A stretch of DNA of 64,000 nt from Pseudohaliea sp964438205 (GTDB lineage: Bacteria > Pseudomonadota > Gammaproteobacteria > Pseudomonadales > Halieaceae), in contig CAYTJQ010000001.1 of the NCBI GenBank assembly GCA_964438205.1, forward strand, positions 38,857-102,856. The letters are read 5' to 3'. A program made the translations under genes and the position numbers. Shown here one piece after another: positions 16,809-25,535 of this stretch (within the stretch, counting starts at the first letter, position 1; each line of letters begins with the position of its first letter). The notes below the pieces were generated by a model. It was not told where the DNA came from. It made no database searches and saw only the letters and a list, made by a program, of their open reading frames with translations.

Positions 16809-16874
16809 CCCTGGACCGGGCACGTACGCAGGTGGCCGCCCTGTGTCACTCGACCGTGAGCGTAGATTCCTCGC

Positions 16875-17816
16875 GTGGCTGAGCCTGACGGCGACACGCT
16901 GCTTGTCATCGCCCCCGACGCCACCGCGCTCGCGGCGCGGCTGGACGGCCGCCTGCCCGATGATCTGGAGGTCATCGCCTGCAGCGATAGCGAAGACGCC
17001 CGGCGCAGCGGCACCGGTGCAACGCTGGCCCTCGCGAACCCGGACCTCCTCGCCGCGGTGCTCGACGACCTGCCCCGGCTGCGCTGGGCCCAGTCCACCT
17101 GGGCCGGTGTGCGCCCGCTCGTGGACCACCCGCGGCGCGACTACGCGCTCACCGGCGTGCGCGGCATCTTCGGCCAGCCCATGGCCGAGTGGGCGCTGGG
17201 CTGGCTGCTGGCCCTGGAGCGCCGCATCCTGCACCGCAGCCGGGCGACCCGCTGGGACGGCACGCGGGACGGCACGGTCGCGGGAAAACGCCTGGGGGTG
17301 CTCGGCACCGGCGCCATCGGCCAGGCTGTCGCGCGGGCCGGGGCCGCCCTGCAGATCGAGAGCCGCGGGTTGAACCGCAGCGGCCACGCGGTCGAGGGCT
17401 TCACGGAGACCTTCCCGCTCGCCGAAGCGGAACGCTTCGCCGCCGGCTGCGACTACCTGCTGGCCCTGCTGCCGGATACCCCCGCTTCAGCGGGCCTGGT
17501 CAACGGAAAACTGCTGGGGTCCCTGCCCCGCGGCGCGATCTTCCTGAACGGCGGCCGCGGCAGCACCGTGGAAACCGGCGCCGTGGTCACTGCCCTGGGC
17601 GCGGGCCAGCTGCGCGCCGCCGTGCTCGATGTGTTCGCGGAAGAACCCCTGGCCGACGACGACCCGCTCTGGGACGTCGACAACCTCTATATCACCTCGC
17701 ACACCGCCGCACCCACCGACCCGGGGGCCATCGTCGAGCTGTTCCTCGCCAACCTCGCCCGCCACCGGGCCGGGGAGCCCCTCGCCGACGTGGTCGACTT
17801 CAGCCGCGGCTATTGA
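16875..17816 (+). CDS. D-2-hydroxyacid dehydrogenase family protein
   Basis: A 313-residue NAD(P)-dependent oxidoreductase. The Rossmann motif GTGAIG lies near residue 143. The catalytic Arg (NGGRGSTVE), Glu (DVFAEEPL) and His (ITSHTAAPT) are in family order. It resembles glyoxylate/hydroxypyruvate reductase-like or phosphoglycerate-dehydrogenase-like proteins of about 310 residues, and the exact substrate is unknown. The GTG start has a weak ribosome-binding site. It follows the thiolase gene by 66 bases and may be read through from it. Confidence 0.82.
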   Translation: MAEPDGDTLLVIAPDATALAARLDGRLPDDLEVIACSDSEDARRSGTGATLALANPDLLAAVLDDLPRLRWAQSTWAGVRPLVDHPRRDYALTGVRGIFGQPMAEWALGWLLALERRILHRSRATRWDGTRDGTVAGKRLGVLGTGAIGQAVARAGAALQIESRGLNRSGHAVEGFTETFPLAEAERFAAGCDYLLALLPDTPASAGLVNGKLLGSLPRGAIFLNGGRGSTVETGAVVTALGAGQLRAAVLDVFAEEPLADDDPLWDVDNLYITSHTAAPTDPGAIVELFLANLARHRAGEPLADVVDFSRGY

Positions 17817-17936
17817 GCCGGGAGCCACGAAGAAAGCGCGCCGCAACCGGCAGCCCCTGCTTTCCCGAACCGCGCCGGGCCTTGGCAGACCACCTTGCGC
17901 AACAGCCAGAGCCGCGCCTCGGGGTCTCCCCAGCGC

Positions 17937-19076
17937 TTACGGCTGTCGCTCGCCGATGCGCTCGCCCTGCAGGTACTTCCTGCCGACCTCGGCATCGAGG
18001 ACGATGTTCCGGTCCTGGAACAGCAGGACAATGTCGGAACCGCCGAACAGGAAGAAACCGAATTCATCACCTTTTTGAAGCGTCGCGCCGACATCGGGCG
18101 TCAGGTTGACGGAGGACACGAAGGACATGCCGATCGGAAGCACGGCGACCAGCCCGACCTCGGGGGAGTCAATGACGACCAGGCCACGCTCCTGGCGGAA
18201 CTGGTAGGTGTCGCCGTCGACGATCCCGAAGGAGCCATCGGGCTCGCGGATAACGTCCAGGTAGACGCGCCCGGAAATATTGCGGACTTCCTTCAGCTCA
18301 CCGCCCACGGGCACGTGGTAGCGGTGGTAGTCATCGACGTACAGGAAGCTGTGCATGTAAGTGCCCCCACGGAAGGCATCCGCGTAGGGACTGCCGTCGA
18401 GGAGTTCGTCTATACGCCAGGTTGCACCTTTTACGGTGATCGTCGAATCCTCCTCGATGGGCCAGTGGCCCATGAATACGGCATCGGCCGGAGAAACAAT
18501 GACCCTGTCGTTGCGAGGCTCCGCGATCGGGCGCTTGCCCGGCTTGATCTCGCGGGCGAAGAACTGGTTGAAGGTCAGCCATCCGCTGGGGCTGACAACG
18601 TAGTCGTCGACGTTGTAGTTGGGGAGCGTCGTGAAGGTATCGAGCTGCGCGACCGAAGCCGGCGAGTCGAGGAAGTCGCCATAGGCCTGGACGAAGCGCT
18701 TGAGCCAGGCATTGAATGCCTCACTCTCGTTGAGCAGATCATCCGGTGCCTGGTTGATGATGTAATGGAGCTTGATGGCCCCGGCGACCAGCTGTCGCTC
18801 TACGGGTATGGAAGTCGACAGGTCATCGAGGTAGGCGAGGAACGCCGTTGTATCAGGCACCTCGTGAAGCTCTGCGTTCTCGATGGCCGCCGCAAGCGCC
18901 CGCCGCAACGCCGGACGCTCATCGAGCAGGGTACCGAGATCCTCGACGACCGGCGCATGCCCGGCAAGCGCCGGCGCGAGGACAAGCATTGAAAGCCCGG
19001 CGATGAATCCTCGAAACAGACGCTTCAGGAATCTCGAAGCCAGGCTACCCGTAATGGATCCATCTGAATTGAACAT
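17937..19076 (-). CDS. Phosphatidylserine decarboxylase-related protein with N-terminal membrane segment
   Basis: About 379 residues from an ATG at 19076 preceded by GGGAAG. A basic stretch and a hydrophobic segment (about residues 12-40, ending APALAGHAP) suggest a signal peptide or anchor. A helical region of about 130 residues precedes the decarboxylase fold. The catalytic elements of this family are present: Asp in SPADAVFMG, His in YHRYHVPVGG and the Ser of the self-cleavage site, written GGSD instead of the usual LGST. It is probably a pyruvoyl-type enzyme acting outside the cytoplasm. It is not the housekeeping Psd, and the substrate is unknown. Confidence 0.75.
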   Translation of the reverse strand: MFNSDGSITGSLASRFLKRLFRGFIAGLSMLVLAPALAGHAPVVEDLGTLLDERPALRRALAAAIENAELHEVPDTTAFLAYLDDLSTSIPVERQLVAGAIKLHYIINQAPDDLLNESEAFNAWLKRFVQAYGDFLDSPASVAQLDTFTTLPNYNVDDYVVSPSGWLTFNQFFAREIKPGKRPIAEPRNDRVIVSPADAVFMGHWPIEEDSTITVKGATWRIDELLDGSPYADAFRGGTYMHSFLYVDDYHRYHVPVGGELKEVRNISGRVYLDVIREPDGSFGIVDGDTYQFRQERGLVVIDSPEVGLVAVLPIGMSFVSSVNLTPDVGATLQKGDEFGFFLFGGSDIVLLFQDRNIVLDAEVGRKYLQGERIGERQP

Positions 19077-19165
19077 CGCCGCTTCCCGCCATCCCCCCGA
19101 AAGAGGATCCAGTATTGCCTCCCGGGCGGGCGACGTCGAGAGAATTCGGGTTTCTTTCAGCAGCA

Positions 19166-19193
19166 CGCGCCGACTGCTGCACTAGTCGGCGCG
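19166..19193. other. Perfect 10-bp stem hairpin between receptor and Psd-like genes
   Basis: CGCGCCGACT and AGTCGGCGCG pair exactly around an eight-base loop. It lies 77 bases past the end of the receptor gene (minus strand) and 90 bases before the Psd-like start. No T-run follows, so it may be a factor-dependent terminator, an mRNA-stabilising hairpin or a regulator site. Confidence 0.6.
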
Positions 19194-19269
19194 GCCGCGG
19201 AAGTTTTCCCGGAATCAGCTTCGATTCAGAAGGAGAAGCTCCTGCCCGTGCGTACCAGAGTCCGGCCCC

Positions 19270-21879
19270 CTAAAAGGTCCACTGCAGGCCGACGCGGGCG
19301 GTCCAGGAATACTCCTCGTACTGCAGCGTGCGGTCCCGACCCGGACCGCGCTGGAAGGCGTAGAAAGGCTCGTCGTTCAGATTGATGAACTGGCTGTAGA
19401 TCTTCAGCGAGTCGGTGACGTCAAAGTTCGCCGTCAGGTCTACCTGCAGATGCTCATCGACGTAGCGATCTTCCTCCGGATCGCCGCCGAGCTCGTCGAG
19501 ATACTCGTCGCGATAGGCAGCCGTCAGGCGGATGGAGAGACGGTCGGTCTCGTAGCCGAGGGTCGCATTATAGGTATTCTTCGCTGCCGCCGGCAGATCG
19601 ATGTCGCGCTCACCCGTATCACCCTCGGCGTCTGTGTAGGTGTAGTTCAGGCCGACCAGCAGCCCGTCGAAGGGAGCCGGCAGGAAGGTGAAGAGCTGCT
19701 GGTAGTTGAGCTCGAAGCCCAGCACCTGCGCATCCTCGCCGTTCTGGGGAATGACAGCCTCGGTGAAGGAAACACCGTTGTAGACACCGTTGAAGGGCGG
19801 CGTGTCCTCATCGAAGACGGTGTTGAAGATGAAATTCTCGATCTCCTTGTAGAACACGCCGGCTGACAGGACGCTCGCCTCGTCGAAGTACCATTCGACG
19901 CTGCCGTCGAAATTGATCGCTTCATAGGGATCCAGGGAGGGGTTGCCGAATTCGCCTTCGCGGTCACCACCGCGAGATTCCTCCACCGCGAAGATCGGCG
20001 CCAGCTGGATCGGCGCCGGGCGCACGACGCTGGTGAAAAACCCGGCCCGCAGCACCAGGTCATCGCGAGCGTCATAGCGCACGCTCAGGCTCGGCAGCCA
20101 GTTGGTGTAGCTGTTGTCGTCGGCCGTCGGCGTGATGACCACCGTGTCTTCATCGAGGATCACACCGTCGAGCTCCGCGCCCTCTTCGAGAATCTCGGTG
20201 CGGTTGGCCACCACGTCGTTCTCGGTGTGTTCGACGCGCACGCCGCCGATCACCGTCAGCGGGCCGGAGCGCCAGGTGCCCATGAGATAGCCGGCGGTGA
20301 TGTCCTCATCGACGGTGAAGTCCTCGAGGTTGGACTCGACGGCCGTATCCAGCTCGTTCACCGCAAAGCGGTCGAGGTTGGCCGCGTTGAAGGCGCGCAC
20401 CGCGCCGAGATCCATAATCGGGTTGATAGCTGCGAAGCCGTAGCTCTGCGCCCCGACAACGTCGGCGATGGTGTAGTCGCCGTCGAAGTCCTCGAGGACC
20501 GTGAGGGTGATATCCGCCTCCTTGCTCCGCTGGCGGTGCTTGCCGCCGAACTTCACCTCCAGCGTGCCCTGGTCGAGGTCAAAATAGCGAGTGGCGTCAA
20601 GTTGAAGGGTCACCTCCTCGTCTTCGCTCTTGCCGTCGACCAGCTCCAGCGCATCGACCTCATAGGTGGCCGGATTGAAGAAGGCAGAGCCCCCCTCGAA
20701 CACGCTATACCCGGGAATCTCGTCGCGATAATCAAAGGTGAGGCCGAGAGCGCCCGGATCTTCGAAGCCCGCGGCAAAGAGCGTCGGATCCTGGGTGTCC
20801 TTTTCGTGCTCCTCGGCGTAAGCGTAGCTGACACTGTAATCCACGCTCCAGCGTTCCAGGCGAGTCTCGCCACCGAGGCTGAAATTGCGGATCTCCTGGG
20901 CCTCATAGCGATCCTTCTGCTCACGCTCCACGGCGATTTCACCGTCCCCGGAGCGGAAGCTTGCCCGGTCTGCGTTGCCCCCCGAGGGGTCTTCATCCAT
21001 CTCGATGACCACCGCGCGGCGGGACTCCGTGTCCTCGAAGAGACTGTACATGCCGCGAGCGTAGAGCGTGGTGCTGTCGCTGGCACGGAAGTCGACGGAC
21101 AGGGAGCCACTGGTCCGCTCCCGGATGACATCGTAGTCGCGGTACTCGACGGTGTCGGCGAAGGCAATACCGTCGTCGGTGAGACCCCAGCCGTCGGCCT
21201 CGGCGTTGTCCGTGGAGAACTCCCGCTCCTGCCAGGACAGGCCACCGGCAATGCCCACGCGCTCGTTGATGGGCACGGTGAAGTCGAGCACCGTCTTCGG
21301 TGAGTAGCGGTCGGCGAGATCGTTGTAGGACTGCTCGGCCTTGAGAGAAACGAACGGCTCCTCGACATCGAAGGCGCGAGTCGTGTTGATATTGATGGAG
21401 GCACCGATCGTGTCGGCATCCAGGTCCGGGGTCAGCGTCTTGATGACCTCGATGGATTCGACCAGCTCCGAGGCGACGACATCCAGGGCCACGGCGCGGG
21501 TATCGGCCTCCGGCGACGGGATACGCACGCCGTTCACCGACGACGAATTGAGGGCCGGGTCGAGGCCGCGCACGGCAATGAAGCGGCCCTCGCCCTGGTC
21601 GTTGAGTACGTTCACACCGGAGAGGCGGCGGACCGACTCGGCCACGTTCTGGTCCGGGAAGTTACCGATGGCGTCGCGGGTAATCACGCTCATGATGCGG
21701 TCGGAGTCGCGCTGGCGCTCGATAGCGTTCTGCATCATGGCACGCTGGCCGTAGACGTAGACCTCCTCCATGCGGTCCATGGCATCACCGTCGGAGGGCG
21801 TCTGCGCGAGCGCGGGCAGGACAGCAGGTGTGAGCACGGCGGCGAGGGCGGTGGCGAGGGGACGCTTGGCAAACGACAT
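19270..21879 (-). CDS. TonB-dependent outer-membrane receptor (TIGR01782-type), phytase-linked
   Basis: An 869-residue receptor. It has a signal peptide (residues 1-25, ending LPALAQ), an EEVYVYGQR TonB-box-like start, a plug with RDAIGNFPDQNVAESVRR, GEGRFIAVRGLDP and TIGASININTTRAF, and a long barrel ending QWTF. This plug pattern is that of the Caulobacter-type receptor family (TIGR01782), which imports sugars, sugar phosphates and other polar nutrients. The adjacent beta-propeller phytase on the same strand suggests uptake of phytate breakdown products. A PhoB-like site 48-65 bases upstream of the start supports phosphate control. Confidence 0.88.
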   Translation of the reverse strand: MSFAKRPLATALAAVLTPAVLPALAQTPSDGDAMDRMEEVYVYGQRAMMQNAIERQRDSDRIMSVITRDAIGNFPDQNVAESVRRLSGVNVLNDQGEGRFIAVRGLDPALNSSSVNGVRIPSPEADTRAVALDVVASELVESIEVIKTLTPDLDADTIGASININTTRAFDVEEPFVSLKAEQSYNDLADRYSPKTVLDFTVPINERVGIAGGLSWQEREFSTDNAEADGWGLTDDGIAFADTVEYRDYDVIRERTSGSLSVDFRASDSTTLYARGMYSLFEDTESRRAVVIEMDEDPSGGNADRASFRSGDGEIAVEREQKDRYEAQEIRNFSLGGETRLERWSVDYSVSYAYAEEHEKDTQDPTLFAAGFEDPGALGLTFDYRDEIPGYSVFEGGSAFFNPATYEVDALELVDGKSEDEEVTLQLDATRYFDLDQGTLEVKFGGKHRQRSKEADITLTVLEDFDGDYTIADVVGAQSYGFAAINPIMDLGAVRAFNAANLDRFAVNELDTAVESNLEDFTVDEDITAGYLMGTWRSGPLTVIGGVRVEHTENDVVANRTEILEEGAELDGVILDEDTVVITPTADDNSYTNWLPSLSVRYDARDDLVLRAGFFTSVVRPAPIQLAPIFAVEESRGGDREGEFGNPSLDPYEAINFDGSVEWYFDEASVLSAGVFYKEIENFIFNTVFDEDTPPFNGVYNGVSFTEAVIPQNGEDAQVLGFELNYQQLFTFLPAPFDGLLVGLNYTYTDAEGDTGERDIDLPAAAKNTYNATLGYETDRLSIRLTAAYRDEYLDELGGDPEEDRYVDEHLQVDLTANFDVTDSLKIYSQFINLNDEPFYAFQRGPGRDRTLQYEEYSWTARVGLQWTF

Positions 21880-21926
21880 GGGGCAGTTCCTTTCAGCAAA
21901 AACTGCCGCTATTCTGCTCCGCCCAT

Positions 21927-21944
21927 GTTACCGGCATGTGACGG
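21927..21944 (-). promoter_or_regulatory. Candidate Pho box upstream of the receptor gene
   Basis: Reading on the minus strand, CCGTCAC-ATGC-CGGTAAC gives two heptamers with 11-bp spacing, as in the consensus CTGTCAT-N4-CTGTCAT bound by PhoB. It lies 48-65 bases before the receptor ATG and is oriented towards it. Each heptamer deviates at two or three positions, so the evidence is the spacing plus the phytase context. Confidence 0.45.
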
Positions 21945-21985
21945 CGAGCCATCGAGGCACGCCGCTTAGCCAAAACTTAATGGAA

Positions 21986-22025
21986 GTGTCACCGGCCGTT
22001 CACGCAGCGGTCACCGCAATGTCAT
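21986..22025 (+). promoter_or_regulatory. Array of four PhoB-like heptamers at exact 11-bp spacing
   Basis: Four heptamers, GTGTCAC, CGTTCAC, CGGTCAC and ATGTCAT, start at 21986, 21997, 22008 and 22019. They match the tandem Pho-box pattern (CTGTCAT every 11 bp). The array lies between the 3' end of the phytase gene and the receptor start, more than 100 bases upstream of that start, and points away from it. It may be a distal PhoB cluster or may drive an antisense transcript. Confidence 0.55.
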
Positions 22026-22049
22026 GAGCCCACCACCCAGCCGCCTCCT

Positions 22050-23963
22050 TCAAGCGCCGTCGGCAAGTCCCAGCACGGTGGCCACGGCGCCCCAGTCCAG
22101 AAGCTTGAAGGACTGGGGGGCGTCCGGAAGCCGGTTGCGGCCGTCCTGGACCACGATGAGCCCTTGCGGGTAGCCGGGGAGCGATGCACTGGTGACGTCC
22201 AGTCCGTCCGTCTCGGAGACTCCGTCCAGGCCCGCGGCCAGATCGGCTGTCACCCGGAAGTCGCCCACGAGCGGATAGCCCGGTGCAAGGGCATAGACAG
22301 CGAAGCTGTTACTCCCCTGGCTGGAGACCACGAGCCAGGCTTCAGCACCGCGACGGTAGATAGCCATACCCTCGACGTCGGCCACGAGATTGTCGCTGAC
22401 GGGGATGGCGAGTTCAGGCGCTGTGCCGTCCGGCTCCGCACCGGCGACCCATATCCCCGCCGCTTCCTCGCCCAGGTAAACCAGCCCCGTGGCCGAGTCC
22501 GCCACACAGCCCTCCGGCTGGCTCGGCAGCCGGAATTCGCGCACACGCTCCGTGGCCGGGCTGGCGAGGGTGCCGCTCAGGCGGTGCTGCTCATAGCGGC
22601 CGTCCTTGGCGTTAATGAACACATAGCCCGCTTCCCCATCGCCGTACATGCACAGGCCGTAGACCTCCTCCAGCCCCGTGGGCACATCGCCGAGATGACG
22701 CACCCAACCCCCTTCGATGGCGAACAGCGAGATGCTGTCGCCGGTGCGGTTGCTGGCGGCGGCCAGCGGCACCGTGCCGTCCGGGAAAGCAACTGCCGGC
22801 AGTACGTCGACGTTGTTTAGCCGGCCCACGGCGAGGAACTGGCGCAGGGCGCCGTCGAGGCCATAGACCGCCAGGCCCGCGCGCTTGTCCGTGCCGAGGA
22901 TCAGGGCCTCGCCGGCCCCGGCCGGCGGTACGTGGATCGCCGGATCATCGGCGGCGTCGCCGTAGCGGGCCACCGGCGTCGTTTCCGCGCTTGCGGTGAT
23001 GGCGGGCGGGCGCCGCTCTGCCGAGGCGGCCGGCGCCGGGGGGACGGGCAGCCGCGCGAGCCTATGGCCCGGGGCGGCCTCGTCGAAGACCACCGCGTCC
23101 ACGGCGTCCTCGCCCGCGGCGACGGCCAGCGCCGAGGGCTCGGCCAGGCCCGCGAGCGGCCAGCGCGCGGGAGGCGCCGCCGCAGGGAGGTAGTGCAGCG
23201 CACCCGCGTCACCATCAAGCACCCACAGCCCCCCGCGCCCGTCGACGGCGAGGTCCGAGGCTTCCCCCGCGAGCGGGCCCGCCGCGCCGCCAAGGAGCAC
23301 TGGCTCCCGCTCGCGGTCGCCCTCCCAGGCTGCGCTGTAGCGCCAGACGCCGACCGGTTCTTCGGCGATGTACAGCGCCTCGGCCGCGTCGTCGACCGCG
23401 CAGGCCTGGGCTTCCGGCACGCCGGGGAAGCGGCGCAACGGCCGATCCACCAGGGCTGCGGCCGCGGCATCGTAGACGACGCGCTGCTGCACCTCGCCGC
23501 GGGCATCGACGATGAACAGCGACAGGTCGCCACCCTCGGGGTGCCGGGCCAGGCAGGCTGCATCGGGGCTTGCCTCGTCGGGCGTAATGGTTAGCCGGGC
23601 AACAACAGCTCCGCTCGCCCGGGCGTACGCGAAGAGACGCACGGCGCCCGCGTCGACGTCGAGGGCGCTCACGACGACCGTCCTGGCCCCCCCGAGATCC
23701 GCGCCCCCGCGGGCATCCAGGGCCTCGAAGCTACCGGTCGCGAGAACCTGCGCTTCGCCGGCAGCTACGCGCAGGAGACCGGCCTCTGCCGCGACCAGCC
23801 ACGTGCCGGGCGCGCCCGGCTCCGCGTGCAGGTCGGCAGCACCGTCCGGCAAGCTGATGGGGTCAAAGGCAGGCTCCGGGTCGGCCTGGGCCAGAAGAGC
23901 GGGAGCGGAAAGGAGTAAAAGCAGGTGGATAGAACGCAACCAGGCGCGCGCCGTGGCAAACAT
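22050..23963 (-). CDS. Secreted beta-propeller 3-phytase with a second, degenerate propeller domain
   Basis: About 637 residues from an ATG at 23963 with GGAGG upstream. Residues 1-27 form a signal peptide. Residues of about 310-637 match the BPP phytase family: DDPAIHVPP, the GTDKRAGLAVYGLDG stretch, NNVDVLP, SNRTGDSISLF, YGLCMY, QPEGCVAD, EEAAGIW, DVEGMAIY, SQGSNSFAVY and the ETDGLDV end. Residues of about 30-300 are a more divergent propeller lacking these calcium and phosphate motifs, as in known tandem-domain BPPs. It should release phosphate from phytate outside the inner membrane. It is oriented with the TonB receptor and separated from it by Pho-box-like sites. Confidence 0.88.
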   Translation of the reverse strand: MFATARAWLRSIHLLLLLSAPALLAQADPEPAFDPISLPDGAADLHAEPGAPGTWLVAAEAGLLRVAAGEAQVLATGSFEALDARGGADLGGARTVVVSALDVDAGAVRLFAYARASGAVVARLTITPDEASPDAACLARHPEGGDLSLFIVDARGEVQQRVVYDAAAAALVDRPLRRFPGVPEAQACAVDDAAEALYIAEEPVGVWRYSAAWEGDREREPVLLGGAAGPLAGEASDLAVDGRGGLWVLDGDAGALHYLPAAAPPARWPLAGLAEPSALAVAAGEDAVDAVVFDEAAPGHRLARLPVPPAPAASAERRPPAITASAETTPVARYGDAADDPAIHVPPAGAGEALILGTDKRAGLAVYGLDGALRQFLAVGRLNNVDVLPAVAFPDGTVPLAAASNRTGDSISLFAIEGGWVRHLGDVPTGLEEVYGLCMYGDGEAGYVFINAKDGRYEQHRLSGTLASPATERVREFRLPSQPEGCVADSATGLVYLGEEAAGIWVAGAEPDGTAPELAIPVSDNLVADVEGMAIYRRGAEAWLVVSSQGSNSFAVYALAPGYPLVGDFRVTADLAAGLDGVSETDGLDVTSASLPGYPQGLIVVQDGRNRLPDAPQSFKLLDWGAVATVLGLADGA

Positions 23964-24272
23964 GATGGACCTCCAATGATCAGGGGCCCCAAAGGAAGCA
24001 CAGCTACTGCGACGCCGCCACCGCGAGGTTGTCACAATCGATGCTCCTGTGTCACGCAATCGCTGCGCGGGACCACTGTGCGCTCCCCGGTCGATGCACC
24101 ACCCCCGAGATTCCGGTCGCCAGCTGCGGCCGGTTGGGTGCCGTCAAGAACTGGTGCATGATGGCGAACAGCTTCAACGGGGCGTGCGTTTGCGCCGTGA
24201 AGCCGGCACCCGGCGGGGCCCGGCCAAGCGACGAGGCACGATTTTCCACGCCGCGAGACACAGGAGCGGGCC
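23964..24272. other. Divergent intergenic region between phytase and glucokinase
   Basis: 309 bases without a gene. It must contain the phytase promoter (minus) and the glk promoter (plus). Two TGTCAC motifs are present at about 24032 and 24052, but their start-to-start spacing of 20 bp does not fit a Pho box. A GGAGG site for phytase and AGGAG for glk are at the edges. I see no hairpin terminator or repeat. Confidence 0.6.
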
Positions 24273-25241
24273 ATGGATGACAACACGGCCGGCGAGGCGC
24301 AGACGGTGCTGGTCGCCGACATCGGCGGCAGCAACAGCCGCTTTGCCGTCGCGACGCTCACCCGGGGCTGGCCGCGGCTCAGCGAGCTGGTGAGCTACCC
24401 CAACGCCGGCGCCGCAGGGCTGGAGGCCCAGGTCCATCGCTACCTGGCCGAGCACGTCACGGCCGCGCCGACCCTCGCCTGCCTCGCCGTCGCCGGACCG
24501 GTAGCGGCGGGCCGTGCCCGGCTCACCAACCGCCCCTGGTCCATCGACGCCGCCACCCTGGCAGAGACCTTTGCGTTCCGCAGCGTGGCGCTGCTGAATG
24601 ATTTCGCCGCTCTCGCCCACGGCCTCGCCTTCCTGCCAACCGGCGGCAGCATGGTCCTGCAGGCGGGGGCGAAGGACGCGCAGGGACCGCTCGCGGTGCT
24701 CGGCCCCGGGACGGGCCTCGGTGCGGCCCTCGTTGTCGCCCCGGGGGAAAAGCAGCGGGTGGTGCCGACGGAAGCGGGCCACGCCGACTTCGCCCCGGTC
24801 AGCGCGCGGGACTGGGCCCTCCGGGAGGCCCTTGCGGCAGGGTCGACACCGGTTACCGTCGAGCACGTGCTGCGCGGGAACGGTATCGCGCAGCTCTATC
24901 GGGCCCTGGGCGGCGACGAGCGCGACACGGCCGCAATCTGCGCCGCCTGCAGCAACGACCGCAGGGCGGCGGAGGCCGTCGCCTGGTACCTGGAACTCCT
25001 CGGCCGCTTTGCCGGCAGCTTCGCGCTCACCGTCGGCGCGACCGGCGGCGTGTACCTCGCCGGCGGCGTCCTGCCCCGGCTCGCGGGGCTGCTGCCGGGC
25101 AGCGGCTTCCTGGCGGGCTTCAATGATCGCGGCCCCCTGGCAGCCTATGCGCGCGCGGTGCCCGTGCACCTGGTGACCGACCCGGGGGCCGCCCTCGGCG
25201 GCGCCGCCATCGCCGCGAGCCGCGAACCGCGATACATCTGA
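24273..25241 (+). CDS. glk: Glucokinase
   Basis: A 322-residue cytoplasmic hexokinase-fold enzyme that phosphorylates glucose with ATP. Motifs in order are the ADIGGSNSRFAV phosphate loop, TNRPWSID, the LNDFAA catalytic aspartate, GPGTGLGAA, TEAGHADFAP and the C-terminal VYLAGGVLPR. Length is standard for the Glk (PF02685) family. The ATG follows AGGAG by six bases. It sits divergently from the phytase gene and starts a plus-strand run of small genes, though promoter sharing with these is uncertain. Confidence 0.94.
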   Translation: MDDNTAGEAQTVLVADIGGSNSRFAVATLTRGWPRLSELVSYPNAGAAGLEAQVHRYLAEHVTAAPTLACLAVAGPVAAGRARLTNRPWSIDAATLAETFAFRSVALLNDFAALAHGLAFLPTGGSMVLQAGAKDAQGPLAVLGPGTGLGAALVVAPGEKQRVVPTEAGHADFAPVSARDWALREALAAGSTPVTVEHVLRGNGIAQLYRALGGDERDTAAICAACSNDRRAAEAVAWYLELLGRFAGSFALTVGATGGVYLAGGVLPRLAGLLPGSGFLAGFNDRGPLAAYARAVPVHLVTDPGAALGGAAIAASREPRYI

Positions 25242-25295
25242 CCGCGGCGGCACCGCGTAGGAATCGATGTATCCTCAGGCAGAACGGTGGGGACC

Positions 25296-25535
25296 ATGAT
25301 CAACCGCAACCTTGGAACAATGGAGCGCCTGCTCCGCCTCGCGGGCGCCGTGCTCCTCGCGGGCTGGCTCCTGGCGCGGGGCAGCCACGACATCCTGAGT
25401 GTCGTGGCCGGCATCGCCGCGCTTGCCCTATTCGCCAACGCTGTTTTTTCGCGCTGCTACCTCTGGGCCCTCCTCGGCATCAACAGCTGCGACCCGGAGG
25501 ACGAACACTGCGGCGCGCCGCCACAGGGATCCTGA
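25296..25535 (+). CDS. DUF2892-type small membrane protein
   Basis: 79 residues beginning INRNLGTMERLLRLAGA, the typical DUF2892 opening, followed by two membrane segments (about 15-32 and 38-60). A C-terminal CYLWALLGINSC with later Cys residues is a family feature. DUF2892 domains often accompany sulfur-trafficking or rhodanese proteins. The ATG at 25296 has GGGGA just upstream; an in-frame GTG at 25287 is less likely. The stop overlaps the next start (TGATG). Confidence 0.8.
   Translation: MINRNLGTMERLLRLAGAVLLAGWLLARGSHDILSVVAGIAALALFANAVFSRCYLWALLGINSCDPEDEHCGAPPQGS

Noticed and set aside
21986..22025. Four-heptamer array as a rho-independent terminator or CRISPR
   Set aside because: The units are direct repeats, not inverted, with 4-bp spacers too short for CRISPR and no T-run.
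24030..24060. Possible Pho box upstream of phytase (two TGTCAC motifs)
   Set aside because: The two motifs start 20 bp apart, not 11 or 22, and further heptamers are missing.
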